From Nymphaea colorata (Eukaryota; Streptophyta; Magnoliopsida; Nymphaeales; Nymphaeaceae), in the NCBI RefSeq assembly GCF_008831285.2, contig NC_045143.1, positions 2,019,503-2,083,502 on the forward strand: DNA of 64,000 nucleotides, in the 5' to 3' direction. Below the pieces are notes generated by a model. It saw only the letters and a program-made list of their open reading frames with translations, was not told the DNA's origin and made no database searches. The position numbers were made by a program, and so were the translations under genes. Of this stretch, positions 11,901 to 24,000 are shown piece by piece. Each line of letters starts with the position of its first letter. Position 1 is the stretch's first letter.

Positions 11901-14900
11901 TTGTCATACTTGTAACAGCATTTGCCATGTTGCGCTTGGTTACATACATAAGATCAGAAAATGACAATCCCTGAAAGAGAATATACCACTCAGCAACTAT
12001 GGATGAGAAGAAAATAAATAGGAGAATAACTTTAGTAGCGAAAAAGAGAAAATATGAAAAGGTAAACAACACAACTACTTATACCTTCCACTTCATGTAG
12101 CCATATCCCAGAGCCCCCAAGGCCGCAGCTGGAACCAGAAGAGATGCCACATTCCCTGGAAAGAAATCACCAAGATTACTAACTTTTCCGCAAAAAAGTA
12201 AACCAGACACACATGTTGGGCTCACTGGACCTCTGTAATAAGTGCATCATTGCACCGTTACAAGAAAGCTCTTCATAAAGTAACTTAAAAACATAACCAA
12301 GAAACAGCTTCTAGGAAAAGAACATAATGCAACATAACCAAAAGTTTGCCAGAGCAATAGGGGACATAGTCTAGGAGGAACAACAGTCTCATAAAACCAA
12401 ACAGGAAACATATCATTGTTGTTCAGTTATAGAGAAACTGAGAAACAACTATAGCCACAAAAATCACAAAATCTTCAAAAATATCACAATATTAACAAGA
12501 AAAATACCAAAAACGAAAAAGCTTGAAAAAACCCATTTTTTTGCAAAAAATATACAAAAATATTTATGGTGTTTTTATCATGTTTTTTCCCATCTTTTTC
12601 CCGTTTTTTTGTTTTTCTCTTTTCTAAGGTTAGCGGCATCCTCTATTCAGCTTTAAACTTAAATAAAATTATTTGTCATCATTCTTATCATCATTAATAC
12701 ATTATTTTTTATCATTTTATCTAGTTTTTTAATGTCTTAAATCTTAATATTAGTTTCTAATTGGTTTTATTTTTCATTTTCCAAAAACTTGCCAAGATTT
12801 TCCCAAAATTTTCCCGAGAAAATAATTTGCTGAAAAATAAGCAAGAAAACTTTACTGTTAAAAACCCGAGAATGATATCAGTGGCGATGAATACAACATT
12901 ATCATTCATGTCAGAAAGAAAATAAGAAGTTACCCATTTGACCAGAATCTCCATTAACAACAGTGATCTGCCGTGCAGAGGCTAGGTGGCGGACCTCCAT
13001 TGCAAGACGCCGAACCTGATAAATAAAAACAAACAATAGGTACAATAGTCACGAATATTAGTTGGAATGGCAATATTCTTGTTACAGAAAACAGCTGTCC
13101 ACTACTGTTGAACGACACCTCAACAATAGCCTTTCAAGTTTGGACCTAGTAAATGGCGGCAAAGGGTGGCAAATGCAACACTCGGGTTGAAGGGTGTACG
13201 TAGGTCCACCCAGGCCCTGAAGCAAGCCAGAACTTTGGAAGTATATGGTATGGCGTTGAGGGTTTCACACCGAAGGTAGTTTCTCCCATGTAAACATTTA
13301 AAATAACCTGAACCTAGTAAAAGACTTCATGACAAAGATGTTGGTAAGGCATTGAACAACATCCAACACAAAGGGGTCAAGTTGCCAGACCTCAAATGCT
13401 CCAAGCAGGACATTCAGCAAAGCATCACGAACGGGTCTTGTATACATAGACCGTGTTTGCAACCATGAAAGACTCAAAGTGCATGAAATCACACATATGC
13501 TCATCCACACACCATACTAGGAATCAAGGCAAGTTTAGCCTTGACTACAAGTGTGAAAATGCCATGCACGAAAAGAGATCAGCCTGGTCTCCCACTAATC
13601 TCTCAAACTTGGAAATATGGCCCCTAGGGCCACCACCCCTCACCTGACTGAACCCCACAAGATATCTTGTCCAGGTACTTAATCTGACCGAGGCAACCAT
13701 GAACATCCAATTAACAAGTAAAGCACATAATAAGAGTGCTTAGATTTTATGTGTGCTACATAACTTGGAAAAGGGTACAATCCAAACAATTTCAAAATAA
13801 AAAGGGAAATTAACAACCTTTTGATTGCCTGTCCTGCTATCCAATAATCAACTATATGTTGTAAACATAAGTCCAAACATTATTTACCTGTGAAGCAAGG
13901 GCTTCTGAATAGTCAGATTCTGCATTAGAAGATTCTCCAGATTTATCAATCCCCTTTAACAATGTCTGCTCTCACCAAAAGGAATAAGAAAAAGTATGAA
14001 AAACTGAAGTTAGGTGACAATAAATTCAAATATGCACGAAATGATATAGAGAACAAATATGCACTTATAATTTTTAAAAATAATTAACAAATGTTTCAAA
14101 TACATCACCTCTTACCATCAGATGCAACAAAAAAACTCCAAGATCATCTCCAAAATAACTTCCCATATTCATGAAAAGGTCTACTTTATCAAAGGCTTGT
14201 CTAGGCTCCCGGGCTTGGTTTGTTGCCTATGCTGGTCGTTCCTAGGCAACTTGCCATATCAAAGCACTTAGAACATTCCCTAAGATGCCCAGGTATTCAT
14301 AGCATAGTTTTTTTCTTTGACAACCTAAATTTTTGTGGTCTTTTCTCCTTACTCTTTTTTTTTTGCTTCTCTTGAGACATTTTTCTTTCATTTTTGTGCA
14401 TTTGTGTTCCATTTTCTTTGTTGTTGCATGTGATTTTGCATTAAAAGTATATTCTTGTGTGTGTATATGTGAGTGCATGTGCATGCATGTGGACTTATAC
14501 TTATTGCTACAATTAAGAATTTATGTACTACTGTATGTTGAATATTTTCATGTTATTAGGATTTTAACACTGCTTTGCATATATATGCATTATCCTCCTA
14601 ATATCTTTTCTTTATTATTAGAATTATAATAGAAGACAATTTTGCAGCAAACAATGTTAGCATAAACTACAAAGTACGACTATATTGAGGAATTCATGTT
14701 CCCACCTTTTTTTTTCTCAATTAGCTTGGCAATTTTTTGTTTTGTCCTAGAATTTTAGTTTGGAATTAGAGATTTGGCAGCTTAAGTGGTAAGATTTTGC
14801 GTGCTCTATAACATTGAAAACATTGATATTAATTTGTCTTCTTTTGTGCTATGTAACTTTTGAACTTTAGTTGTTCAACACTTCAACTACATTAAATTTG

Positions 14901-16118
14901 ATTTTCAAACTTCTAATATGTTTATTACCATGTTATCTTTATCAATTATGAAATGTTTAATAGGCTTTTGTTATCATACGCTTTTACCTTTTTGTCATCA
15001 GTTAATAAATATAGATTTTCCATTGAGAAATGTTTCAGTTTTTTGTTAATTTTATGTTTTAATAATTAGTATTACATTGTATTGGTTTACGGTTCTCAAG
15101 GGATGCTTAATACACCTAATTCTGACTGAGCTCTAAGCTCATCCAGAACCCAATGCTTTTGACAACACACACATATATCACTCTCTCACCTACTTCTTCA
15201 CTTTCACCTTGTCTCCTTCTTCTCCACAACCATCCCCCTATGGTTGTTAGATCCTAGGTGGGGAAAAGACCTGCAATTGGGACTGGTTTGATTTAATGTG
15301 ACTCTGCGTATTTATTCTTTATACTTTAAAGTTTATACATGTGACTAATAATAATTGCTAACGTTGCATTTTTTTTATTTTTTATGTTTCTTTTTTTTTT
15401 TTTGGTCCAGCTTAAACATTCTAGTCCAGCATAGGAGCGTGTAGGTCTAGCTCTACCCATGGACTAGGCTCCCCCTAACACTTTTAGGGATACTTGAAAA
15501 AAATCAACTCATTTGAGATCCAAATGAAAGGCAAGAGAAAATAATGCCCTAGAAGCAAACCATGGCACATGCAGATGCAAGTTTTCACATGATAAAATAT
15601 CAAGAAACAGTTTTCTCTTATGTCTCCCATAGAATATCCAGGAAAAATTTTAAAATTAAAGAAACAAAAAAGGAAGTGGATTAGGACTTTTGAAAAACGA
15701 TACGGAAAGCAGCAATACACATAAGACTCAGGATCTATGGCCCCTAACTGCAATCAACTTTAAATAAAAACACGGGAAAAGGAGATCAAACTTGCTTAAA
15801 ACTAATAATCAGATTCAGAGCGACTTAGCATATAACCTGATTCAAAGGCGATCCTAAAATTGGCTGGCCTCTAATAGAATTAACCAATTCAAGTTCAATC
15901 ACCCGAATCAGAATTGCGACTTTGATTTAGATTATCCAATTCAATGCGGTCTTAATATTTTTTACAATCAATTTAATTCAAGCAACGAATTATAACTGTC
16001 AGATGAGTTTAGAAAAAAAAACTGATAAACAAAATCTATAGCGAATTCTGTAACTGATACTTTCACTTTATAAACCCTTTGTCCACAGGTGCATGCATCT
16101 GCAGAGAAAATTGCATTC

Positions 16119-16178
<60 letters not shown>

Positions 16179-16948
16179 CGCCGAACGTATTTCTCTTCCT
16201 CTCTGGTATGCGCACCAAATCAAAATGATCGAACAGGTTAAACGACAGCACAGGAAATAATGCAGCAACTTCCTTCACAAACTTCGAAACAACAAAAACA
16301 CAACCCAGTAAATTGGGAAGCTTCCGAAGCCAAACTTCACGATTTCAGCAAGGCAAAGAAACACACGCGGAAGAGGACGACATACGAAAGAATATCGAAC
16401 CTGAGCTGATCAATGAAAAGGACCAAAGCTTCCACGCGATGCAGAAACAAATAAGAAAGAATATCGAAGCCAAGCTGACTTGCAGAAAAGGACCGAACTT
16501 TCCACGCGATGCAGAAACAAAAACCAAACCAGACCAAATTGCTCAAACACACAAGCAACCAAATCCCCTAAATTACTACGAACGAGAGATCCTTCATTGC
16601 AAAAATATAGGAAAGCCATCTGAGCTTTTCCAGAGTCAACACTTTCAGTATCAACAAATCAGAAAATCCAGCAAAGCAAAATAAGCAAAGAAAGTCAAGA
16701 AACTCAGATCCAACCTGCAAATCTCCCACTATGTCTAGCAACCTGCCGTTCTTCAGAACGATCGCTCCAGAATACCCTGAAACACGAGAGAGAGAGAAAG
16801 AGAGAGCTCACCAATCGATGCTCAACTCAACCCGCACGCTTTTCTTTTCCCAAAAATTGACAAAAGCAAAGGGGAACAGCTGAAAATCAATACCAGCTCC
16901 AACCAGGATGAGAACCTTCGTGAGCCCTATGCCCGTCTGCATCGCCAT
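8916..16948 (-). CDS. DUF1664 family coiled-coil membrane protein
   Basis: This is a plant protein family of unknown biochemical role. Exons on the minus strand are 16948-16894, 16776-16715, 13965-13888, 13015-12934, 12155-12085, 11970-11869, 11122-11033, 10889-10815, 10730-10698, 10176-10096, 9909-9605 and, tentatively, 8937-8916. They sum to 1056 nt, giving 351 aa. The N-terminus MAMQTGIGLTKVLILVGAG is hydrophobic. LLVPAAALGALGYGYMKWK (about residues 95-115) looks like a second membrane segment. GLSFSDLMYVTKRNMANAV and a predicted coiled coil follow (LTQRIENLDGKLDEQKDLTK). FANAGVWYLCQFV closes the conserved part. These blocks are typical of DUF1664. The last exon adds only R-IASVGC and rests on the splice signals and a nearby poly(A) signal. 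Read-through of exon 11 would instead stop at 9502. The family is sure and the C-terminus is not. Confidence 0.88.
12440..12900. repeat. AT-rich low-complexity block in DUF1664 intron 4
   Basis: Long A and T runs with interleaved ttccc words. It shares a word order with another AT-rich block at about 54600-54960, including ttattagtttct, a ttttcccc-type stretch and a cgagaa word near the end. A shared repeat family is possible but unproven. Confidence 0.35.
13154..13311 (+). mobile_element. Partial SINE copy (same family as 42383-42627)
   Basis: A 158-bp insert flanked by an exact 10-bp direct repeat, ACCTAGTAAA, at 13144 and 13312. The right half (ggtccaccca ... aagccagaac ... ttggaag ... 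ccgaaggtagtttctccca) matches the 3' half of the SINE at 42383, which has ggttcaccca ... aagccataac ... ttggaag ... ccgaaaatagtttccca. The left end lacks the tRNA-like head, so the copy is 5'-truncated or rearranged. It lies in DUF1664 intron 3. Confidence 0.7.
16123..16178. repeat. Compound (AT)n(GA)n microsatellite
   Basis: About 19 AT units run directly into about 10 GA units, inside the 2.7-kb DUF1664 intron 2. Translations of it (YIYIYI, SLSLSL) are not real proteins. Confidence 0.95.
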
Positions 16949-17220
16949 GGCTAACTCTAGCCAGAGATTCCAGAAATAAACCCTATAGTTCCTCCTCGGA
17001 CACGACGACCGAGAGAGAAAATAACCCAAAATCGAGCTGGGGACAGGATTCACAGAAGGACGGAGGCGGGAGAGGGAGAGGGAAGAGCGGAAGAACAGGT
17101 CCCGTCTTGATCCACCTAATTCGTCTTCATCCTTTTCAGCCAGAGAGACTGAGAGCGGCGGGCAGAGACCAAACTCGTGTCGAGTCGTGTTCTTCCCCGT
17201 CAAAACGATGTTTGACTATT

Positions 17221-17228
17221 AATTTATA
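17221..17228 (-). promoter_or_regulatory. Candidate TATA box of DUF1664 gene
   Basis: TATAAATT on the minus strand about 275 bases upstream of the ATG at 16948. It would put the transcript start near 17195 and leave a 5' leader of about 250 bases. Confidence 0.45.
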
Positions 17229-17229
17229 C

Positions 17230-19023
17230 CAAAGCTTGTCCTATCGTGTCATTAAGTTCGTGTCCATGTGAAAGTTTTTTTAAACTAAAAAGATTGTTCA
17301 TTAGTCAATTTCATACTGGCCCGGAGATTGTGGCCGCGGGGGCGCCAAGTAGCCTTATGACGAAAAGGCCCTTAGACTTTGGGCGGTTTTCCCAACCGCC
17401 ACATTTGAACTCGACCTGGCGACTGAATCCCCGGTACGGGAAAGAAGATCTGAACCCAGAGTTGGGGCCAGGCCTGGGTTGTGAAGATTTGGATCCGTTT
17501 TTTGGGGTTGGATCTGTCATTGGTGACCACAAGCTCCAACTTTCGGGTTCTCCTTCTCATTGTCCTCGAAGTCCAAACCTGTGTCTAATTATCAATCTTA
17601 GACCAAATGATTTAGAATTCAGCTACTGGATTCATTGTGAGCAATAATGAACATTCAAGCATGACTGCGTTGGCTAAAATGCAAACAGATCAAAGTTCGA
17701 TAATGTTTCTCACCTGGACCCGAACAAATAAGATAAAAGGACAAAGACGAAATCTTCTAATGACTAAGTTTGTTTCTTGGATTTGTGAGGTGCCCGTCAT
17801 CATGGGCTTAGAATACATACATGCATCGTTTTTGTTGTCACGTTCGCTGTAATTTTTACTTTGGTGTTGGAATCAATTCAAGACGCCATGCCATCTAAAG
17901 CTGTGAGGATATGCACCATGCAGATTGAACTTTTAATTTACGTTTCTTCTCTCATCCATCTTAAGAGGTGATATATATATATATATATAGAGAGAGAGAA
18001 AAAGAGAGCCGATAAAATAGGAATATATAACAAAATTTGAGGATAATAGGTCCCATAAATAAAAAAACAATTCGCAAAAAACAAAAATAACGCAAAAAAT
18101 ACAAGCAGGAAAAGCAAATATACAATACAATGCACAGAAAAATAAGAGAGAAGAGGAAAGACGAAACGGCACAGGAGAGAGAGAGAAAGATTCAATGATA
18201 TTTTGAATTTTTGAACTGTTAACTCTTTATGTTGCTAAAGATTGGACACTGAATCATAAAAGAAGCATTAGCGTGAAAAACTAAAAACAGACTTTATAAT
18301 CTAAGCAGATAAGAGGCAAGGCTATTGGGCAGTATGATATCTTACTCACTCTACAAGAGAGAACATGTACTTGATGTTTAAATAAAAAAAAATAACCTTT
18401 GACTAGAAAAAGTTTTTTTTAGCTTATCTAACTACCCATCGTGTTAAACTATGAAAACACTGTTTCCATGATTAACAACATAATGATGTTTAAATAAAAA
18501 AACCACCTCGAAAAGAGTAAAAAAATGTTTTTTTAAGAAATGATGTAAATACCCCTCGAGTTTAACTGTGAAACCACTGTTTCCTATGTTTAACAGCTAA
18601 CTTAGAAGTCAGCTCCTGCTGCAAGAATTTACACGGGCATGCATTGGAAGAAACAAAGGTCAAGATACTTTTCTTATTTAACATTACTTCATTTATTTTT
18701 ACTGTCAATTAAAATATTTTCAATGACGTTTGGCACTTAAGGGTCTCTCACACGGAGAGAGAGTTATATCTCCCTTTTTATTATTGTCCGTGTTGAAGCA
18801 AGGGAACCTGCACAATAGGTTAATTAATTAAAAAAAAAAAGTTAATAACGTCAAACACAAAATTGCCAATCATAACTATGCAGGGACGTATACGTCAAAT
18901 CTCTATAATACAGGGATGGAATTTGGAAAGAACTGTTTAAATTAAACGCAGAAGGGGTCTCACCTCTCAGCGGCGGTCCCCTGCGTCCACAGCAGCGTCT
19001 TGCCGCTCCCTTTCGATGTCGAG
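17230..19023. other. Intergenic, head-to-head DUF1664 / methionine synthase
   Basis: About 1.8 kb between two divergent promoters. It holds a compound AT/GA microsatellite at about 17970-18000 and poly-A-rich stretches. At 18361-18600 two loosely similar segments recur, each with a Gtttaaataaaaaaa word followed by a gtgaaac/ctgtttcc word. No gene seen. Confidence 0.6.
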
Positions 19024-19030
19024 TATAAAA
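19024..19030 (+). promoter_or_regulatory. TATA box of methionine synthase gene
   Basis: TATAAAA, followed about 30 bases later by a pyrimidine-rich leader. A GT-AG intron donor at 19114 (GCT|GTAAGA) would end a short noncoding first exon. The matching acceptor is at 20996-20997. Confidence 0.7.
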
Positions 19031-19471
19031 CACTCTACCCTCTTCGCTGCACTTTATCGTCGGCCCTCGCCCTTCTCTCCCCTCGGCTTCGTTCCTCGCT
19101 TCCATTCTCGGCTGTAAGACTCCCCCCTCTTAATTCTATCTCACATTTCATGTATCGTTAAAATTGACGCCGTTTATAAGAGGTCAGAGAAGAATCAGTC
19201 GGTTTCCCACACTGTTTTCCGGGTGATTTGCTTATCTATTTTGTCTAATATGTATTACGTTTATTTACAGTCGGCGGTCATTGATTAACGTTGATTTGGT
19301 GCAACAGCGCTGCTAGTATCATTTAATTGGAGAATGTTTTTTTCTCAATGATTTTATTTACTTTTGTTTAGGTTGATGTCTCATTGATATCCCTGGTCTA
19401 GCTTGATGGTTTTTGTTTTTATTTTTTCCCCTAAACTTCCATGCCTTCAATGCATAGAGCCGCTCTTGGCA

Positions 19472-19741
19472 ATGCAAAGATATGTTCGTTATTCCCAGCA
19501 TGATGATGGCGTCAGTAAGGCAAGGCATCACCACGGATACAACAGTGATTCACATAAGAAAGGCAATGCAGGTGGCAGGTAAGGAAGGTGGAATGACTAC
19601 TGCAGAAATCACTATCATTTGCGCACTCCCCTGCAAGTTGCGGCCAAATTTGTGATGGCTCCAACTTTGCCAAGATGCCGTCAGTCGCTTGATTGCATCC
19701 CTGTGAAAGCCTTAGTGGACATGTCTGGAAGCTGCTTTTAG
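19472..19741 (+). pseudogene. 89-codon ORF broken by one in-frame stop, in leader intron
   Basis: One reading frame stays open from ATG at 19472 to TAG at 19739, apart from a single TAA at 19580-19582. The first part is His/Ser/Lys-rich (MQRYVRYSQHDDGVSKARH). The second part begins GRWNDYCRNHYHLRTPLQVA. I do not recognise the protein. It sits wholly inside the 5' leader intron of the methionine synthase gene. It could be a decayed gene fragment, a chance ORF, or an alternative first exon, since CAG|GTAAGG at the break is a good donor. Confidence 0.3.
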
Positions 19742-21010
19742 CTTTTTTCAGTTGATATTCATAGCTCTAAATTTTTTCTCTTACGAAGTGGTGGACTATT
19801 TCTCTGTGTTTCGTGCATTTGTGAACGATGGGATTGGCCGCAATGTGAGTTGCTATCTGTTTGACACAATGCATGGGTATTAGATATGTGGTTCCAAACC
19901 CAATTCGTTGAACACATATTTTATCCACATAAGTTTACTTTGCTCTCTGTTTTTTGCTTACCAAGCTACTAGGTTGTCCTCTACGAGTATCTAGAAACCT
20001 TGTATTAGACCTTCTTTCCACTTTGAACGGCCTGTCCAGTTGGAGCCACTGTGGCTTTCAATGCTGGCTTCACCTGTCTTTAGTCCACACACCTTTGTTC
20101 TCTACGTTCTTGAGATATTTCAGAATCTTGCTGATATCCTTGAGATGTGACTTCTTACTGGTGTGCTTGTGTCTGCTGACCTAGCTGACTGCGTATGTTA
20201 TGTTCGATCTGGTCATTTAGGTGGATAGACTTTCCAACTAGTCTTTGAAACTGACCAATGTCTTTGACAAGTTCATCATCTGCCGACTGCCATTTGTGAT
20301 TTGATTTTATAGGCATCTCAGCTGGTTTTAGGTTATCTTGTCAGTTTTATGTAGAGGTCCTTTTCTTGAGTCTGCGCAAGAAAAGGAAAGAAAAAGTCAA
20401 AGGAAAAAAAAAACGGGTTTGTTACCTGCATTATTTATGTGGTTACATTCTTGTCAACAGCAATACCAGGGAAATACCTTCGTCTGCATCTCACATGGTT
20501 TGATTTTCAGTCTGATTTCTAAGTGCTTGTTCCCCTCAAAAAGTAAAAGACCACAATCATTAATTATTTAGAAAAAGAACACAATCTATACTTTTTTCAA
20601 TGATGACATGAGTTTTAGAGTGAAGAACTTGATTTATTTCCATACTCATAATCATATTTTTATAGATTAAAATGATATTTCCTCTCAGTATATATGGTTC
20701 TGGAGTTTCTTGTCATATGCTGGAGCCGACCCAGACACAAATCAGCCCACTAGGTCCATTTGGATTTGAAATTAACTTTTTTGATTTACATTCCCTTTAC
20801 TTTATTGTTATTTCTCATTGTTTCCTGCTTTTCTTAGACAATCATAGTTTTACAACACAGTGGGTAGACTTTTCCTTGCAATTTGTACGTTGATCTGCAT
20901 CACTAAGTTCTGTTGCTCTCATCATCTTGTCCAAGTTTTTTGGATGTTCTAAGCTCCTTCAATCATTCTGTTGGCTGTGTCTTCTTGTTCAAATCAGTTG
21001 GGTGAGAGCA

Positions 21011-24000
21011 ATGGCTTCTCATCTTGTTGGTTATCCACGCATTGGACCCAAGCGAGAGCTTAAGTTTGCATTGGAGTCATTCTGGGATGGGAAGGGCAAT
21101 GCTGAAGATCTGCAGAAGGTTGCTAAAGATATACGATCTTCCACTTGGAAGCAAATGGCAGAGGCAGGAACAAAGTTCATCCCAAGCAATACCTTTTCTT
21201 ACTATGATCAGGTTCTTGATACTACAGCCATGCTTGGGGCTGTACCCGATAGATATGATTGGTCTGGAGGGGAGGTAGACTTTGATATTTACTTTTCAAT
21301 GGCCAGAGGGAATACTTCTGCCCCGGCAATGGAAATGACCAAGTGGTTTGACACCAACTAGTGAGTATGCCTACTTATTTGGCTGCTCGCTCCTTCTGAA
21401 GTTGGTTTCACATGGTTCTTGGTCATCTACTTTACTGATGAGATATTTCTTTTGCTTTTCTGATCCAGTCACTACATTGTACCTGAGCTGGGCCCTGAGG
21501 TGAAATTTTCATATGCTTCTCACAAGGCAGTGAGTGAATACAAGGAGGCAAAGGAGGTAACTAGTTAAAATTAGAAGTTCTTGGGTTTAAGGTGGATTTG
21601 AAAGTTCTGCTTCTCTAGATTTTCACGTAGTAAGACTTTCTTTTCTCCCTCTCAGGGTGCTTTGGAGGCTCTTCAAGGCCAAGTCCTTTATTTTTTTTTA
21701 AAACGCAATTATGGAAATAAACTTTTTTGAATACGATATTTTATGTTTTTATTGAAATATACGTGATACTATCTGAATGCTACTTTGTATCGTTGTGATA
21801 TTCATTTTTTCTGATAAAAACCATTAGAGAAAATATCATGATATTTATGGTTACTCTTGTCTGTGGCTTATTCAGGTTTGGGACTTCTGAAATGGTATTT
21901 CTTTCACTTTGAAAGTTATGCTCTTTGTCTCTTTAACAATTTCAGCCATTATTTCTGTTTTTTGCAAATTTATGATTTTGAATTGTTATACCAGGAATTA
22001 TTTTCAGTTATCCTAATAGCCTTGTTTGACATTTCTGTTTCTCCAGCTTGGGTTTGAAACTGTTCCTGTGATTATCGGTCCTGTGTCTTACTTATTGCTG
22101 TCGAAGCCATCAAAAGGTGTTGAGGAGTTTTTTTCTGTTTTCTCTCTGTTGGAAAAGATTATTCCAATCTATAGGCAAGCCTCAGCAGCTTATCATAATT
22201 GCAATAAATTATGACATCGCCTATTTTTTTTCTAACATGTATAAATACAGGGAAGTACTGGCTGAGCTGCAGGCAGCAGGTGCAACTTGGGTGCAGTTTG
22301 ATGAGCCGATGCTGGTACTGGATTTGGATTCTTATGAGCTTAAAGCATTTTCTGAATCATATTCCCAGTTGGAAGATTTCTCATCTGGTCTAAATATTAT
22401 CGTGGAGACATACTTTGCTGATATTCCTCCAAGGGCATACAAGTGAGTTGGAATTTTAGAAGTATCTGGTTAGATTTACATTTTCCCAATCAGGAGTCTT
22501 CACCTTCTTACATATGAAGAAATTGTTTGCACTAGGACTCTGACAACATTGAAGGGCGTTTCTGGAATTGGTTTTGATTTAGTGCGTGGCGAGAAGACAT
22601 TGGATACGATAAGGAGATTTGGTTTCCCTGCTAACAAATATCTTTTTGCTGGTGTGGTTGATGGCCGAAATATTTGGGCAAATGATCTTGATGCATCATT
22701 GAGAACATTGAAGACTCTTGAGGGCATTGTTGGCAAGGGTACTGTCTTATGTAGAAGTGCTCACATAGAGGCACAAACTTGCACATTCATGAAGGTGCAA
22801 AAAGTGCACATATGCATGTGTATGCATGCATCTTTTGGATGGATAAGAATGCAGATCAATATTCTCTTTTACTTTTGCAGGAAATTGTTCAAATAACTTG
22901 GGAACAAAATGGAAATTAAATTTATGATCCTCAATGCACGGTTACTTTTTATTGCTAGAATTTTTTTTTCTGGTTTTGAGGTACAAACAGAAAGGAGGGA
23001 CAAAAACATTGATTTGAACTATCCAACTGTAGCTTTCTGTTTATTCAAACTGAGTTTTGGTGAATATTAGATGAATTCTATATATCATTTGTTTTTAAAC
23101 ACCATGTTTAGGTTTAACAGGAACTAGGGAAAATAGAACTCCACTCCTTTTTGTTTTTGGCATTTCCAGATTGTATTTCTACCTGTTTTGTGTTTTTATA
23201 ACTGAGAGATGGTCTCTTGCAGAAAAGCTTGTTGTTTCAACATCTTGCTCACTTCTGCACACTGCTGTTGATTTGGTTAATGAAACTAAGCTGGATGCTG
23301 AAATCAAGTCATGGTTAGCATTTGCTTCTCAGAAAATTCTTGAGGTGAATTTCTTGTCTAAGGCATTGGCGGGAGAAAAGGATGAGGTACATGGTGTTGC
23401 ATGCTTCTGTTCCTTTGTTTAAAAGAAGTTAAACCTACCTGAATCTGACCACATTTATGTTCAGGCTTTTTTTGCAGCCAATAGAGCTGCTCAAGTGTCG
23501 AGGAAATCTTCTATACGTGTGAATAACATGTCAGTTAAGAAAGCTGTAAGTGTTAAAGCAACTATCTTGTTCAGAAGCAGGAAAGTGACATGATAACATG
23601 GTATTAATTATCTTACATTCATTTCAGGCATCTGCTCTGGGGTCTTCTGATCATCATCGTGCAACTTCAGTTAGTTCCAGGCTTGGTATACAACAAAAGA
23701 GCTTGAATCTGCCCCTACTTCCCACCACTACACTTGGTTCTTTTCCACAGACTTTGGATTTAAGGAGAACTAGACGTGAATACAAAGCTAATAAGTGAGT
23801 CTGCTGTGAGATGAATGTTATACCTTACTAGTTTGACGCATCACCATTAATCTTATGCCTAGATTCACACTATGAACTATGTTTCCTTGATGAAAGTCAA
23901 TTGGAGAGAACCTTTGTGAGTTGTTTACTGTATTTCTTACTTCGACACAACAGGTTAATTTTTCATTTTGTTTTGATGCATATTTTGGTTTAAAACTTTA

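Noticed and set aside
16063-16278. ORFs reading SLSLSL / YIYIYI
   Set aside because: Translation of a compound AT/GA microsatellite. The same applies to ORFs over the GA tracts at 7174 and 52955.
16313-16684. 123-aa plus-strand ORF in DUF1664 intron 2
   Set aside because: It contains an internal repeat (a duplicated pattern around RKNIE and RDAE) but no known domain and lies antisense to an intron. There is too little support to call it a gene.
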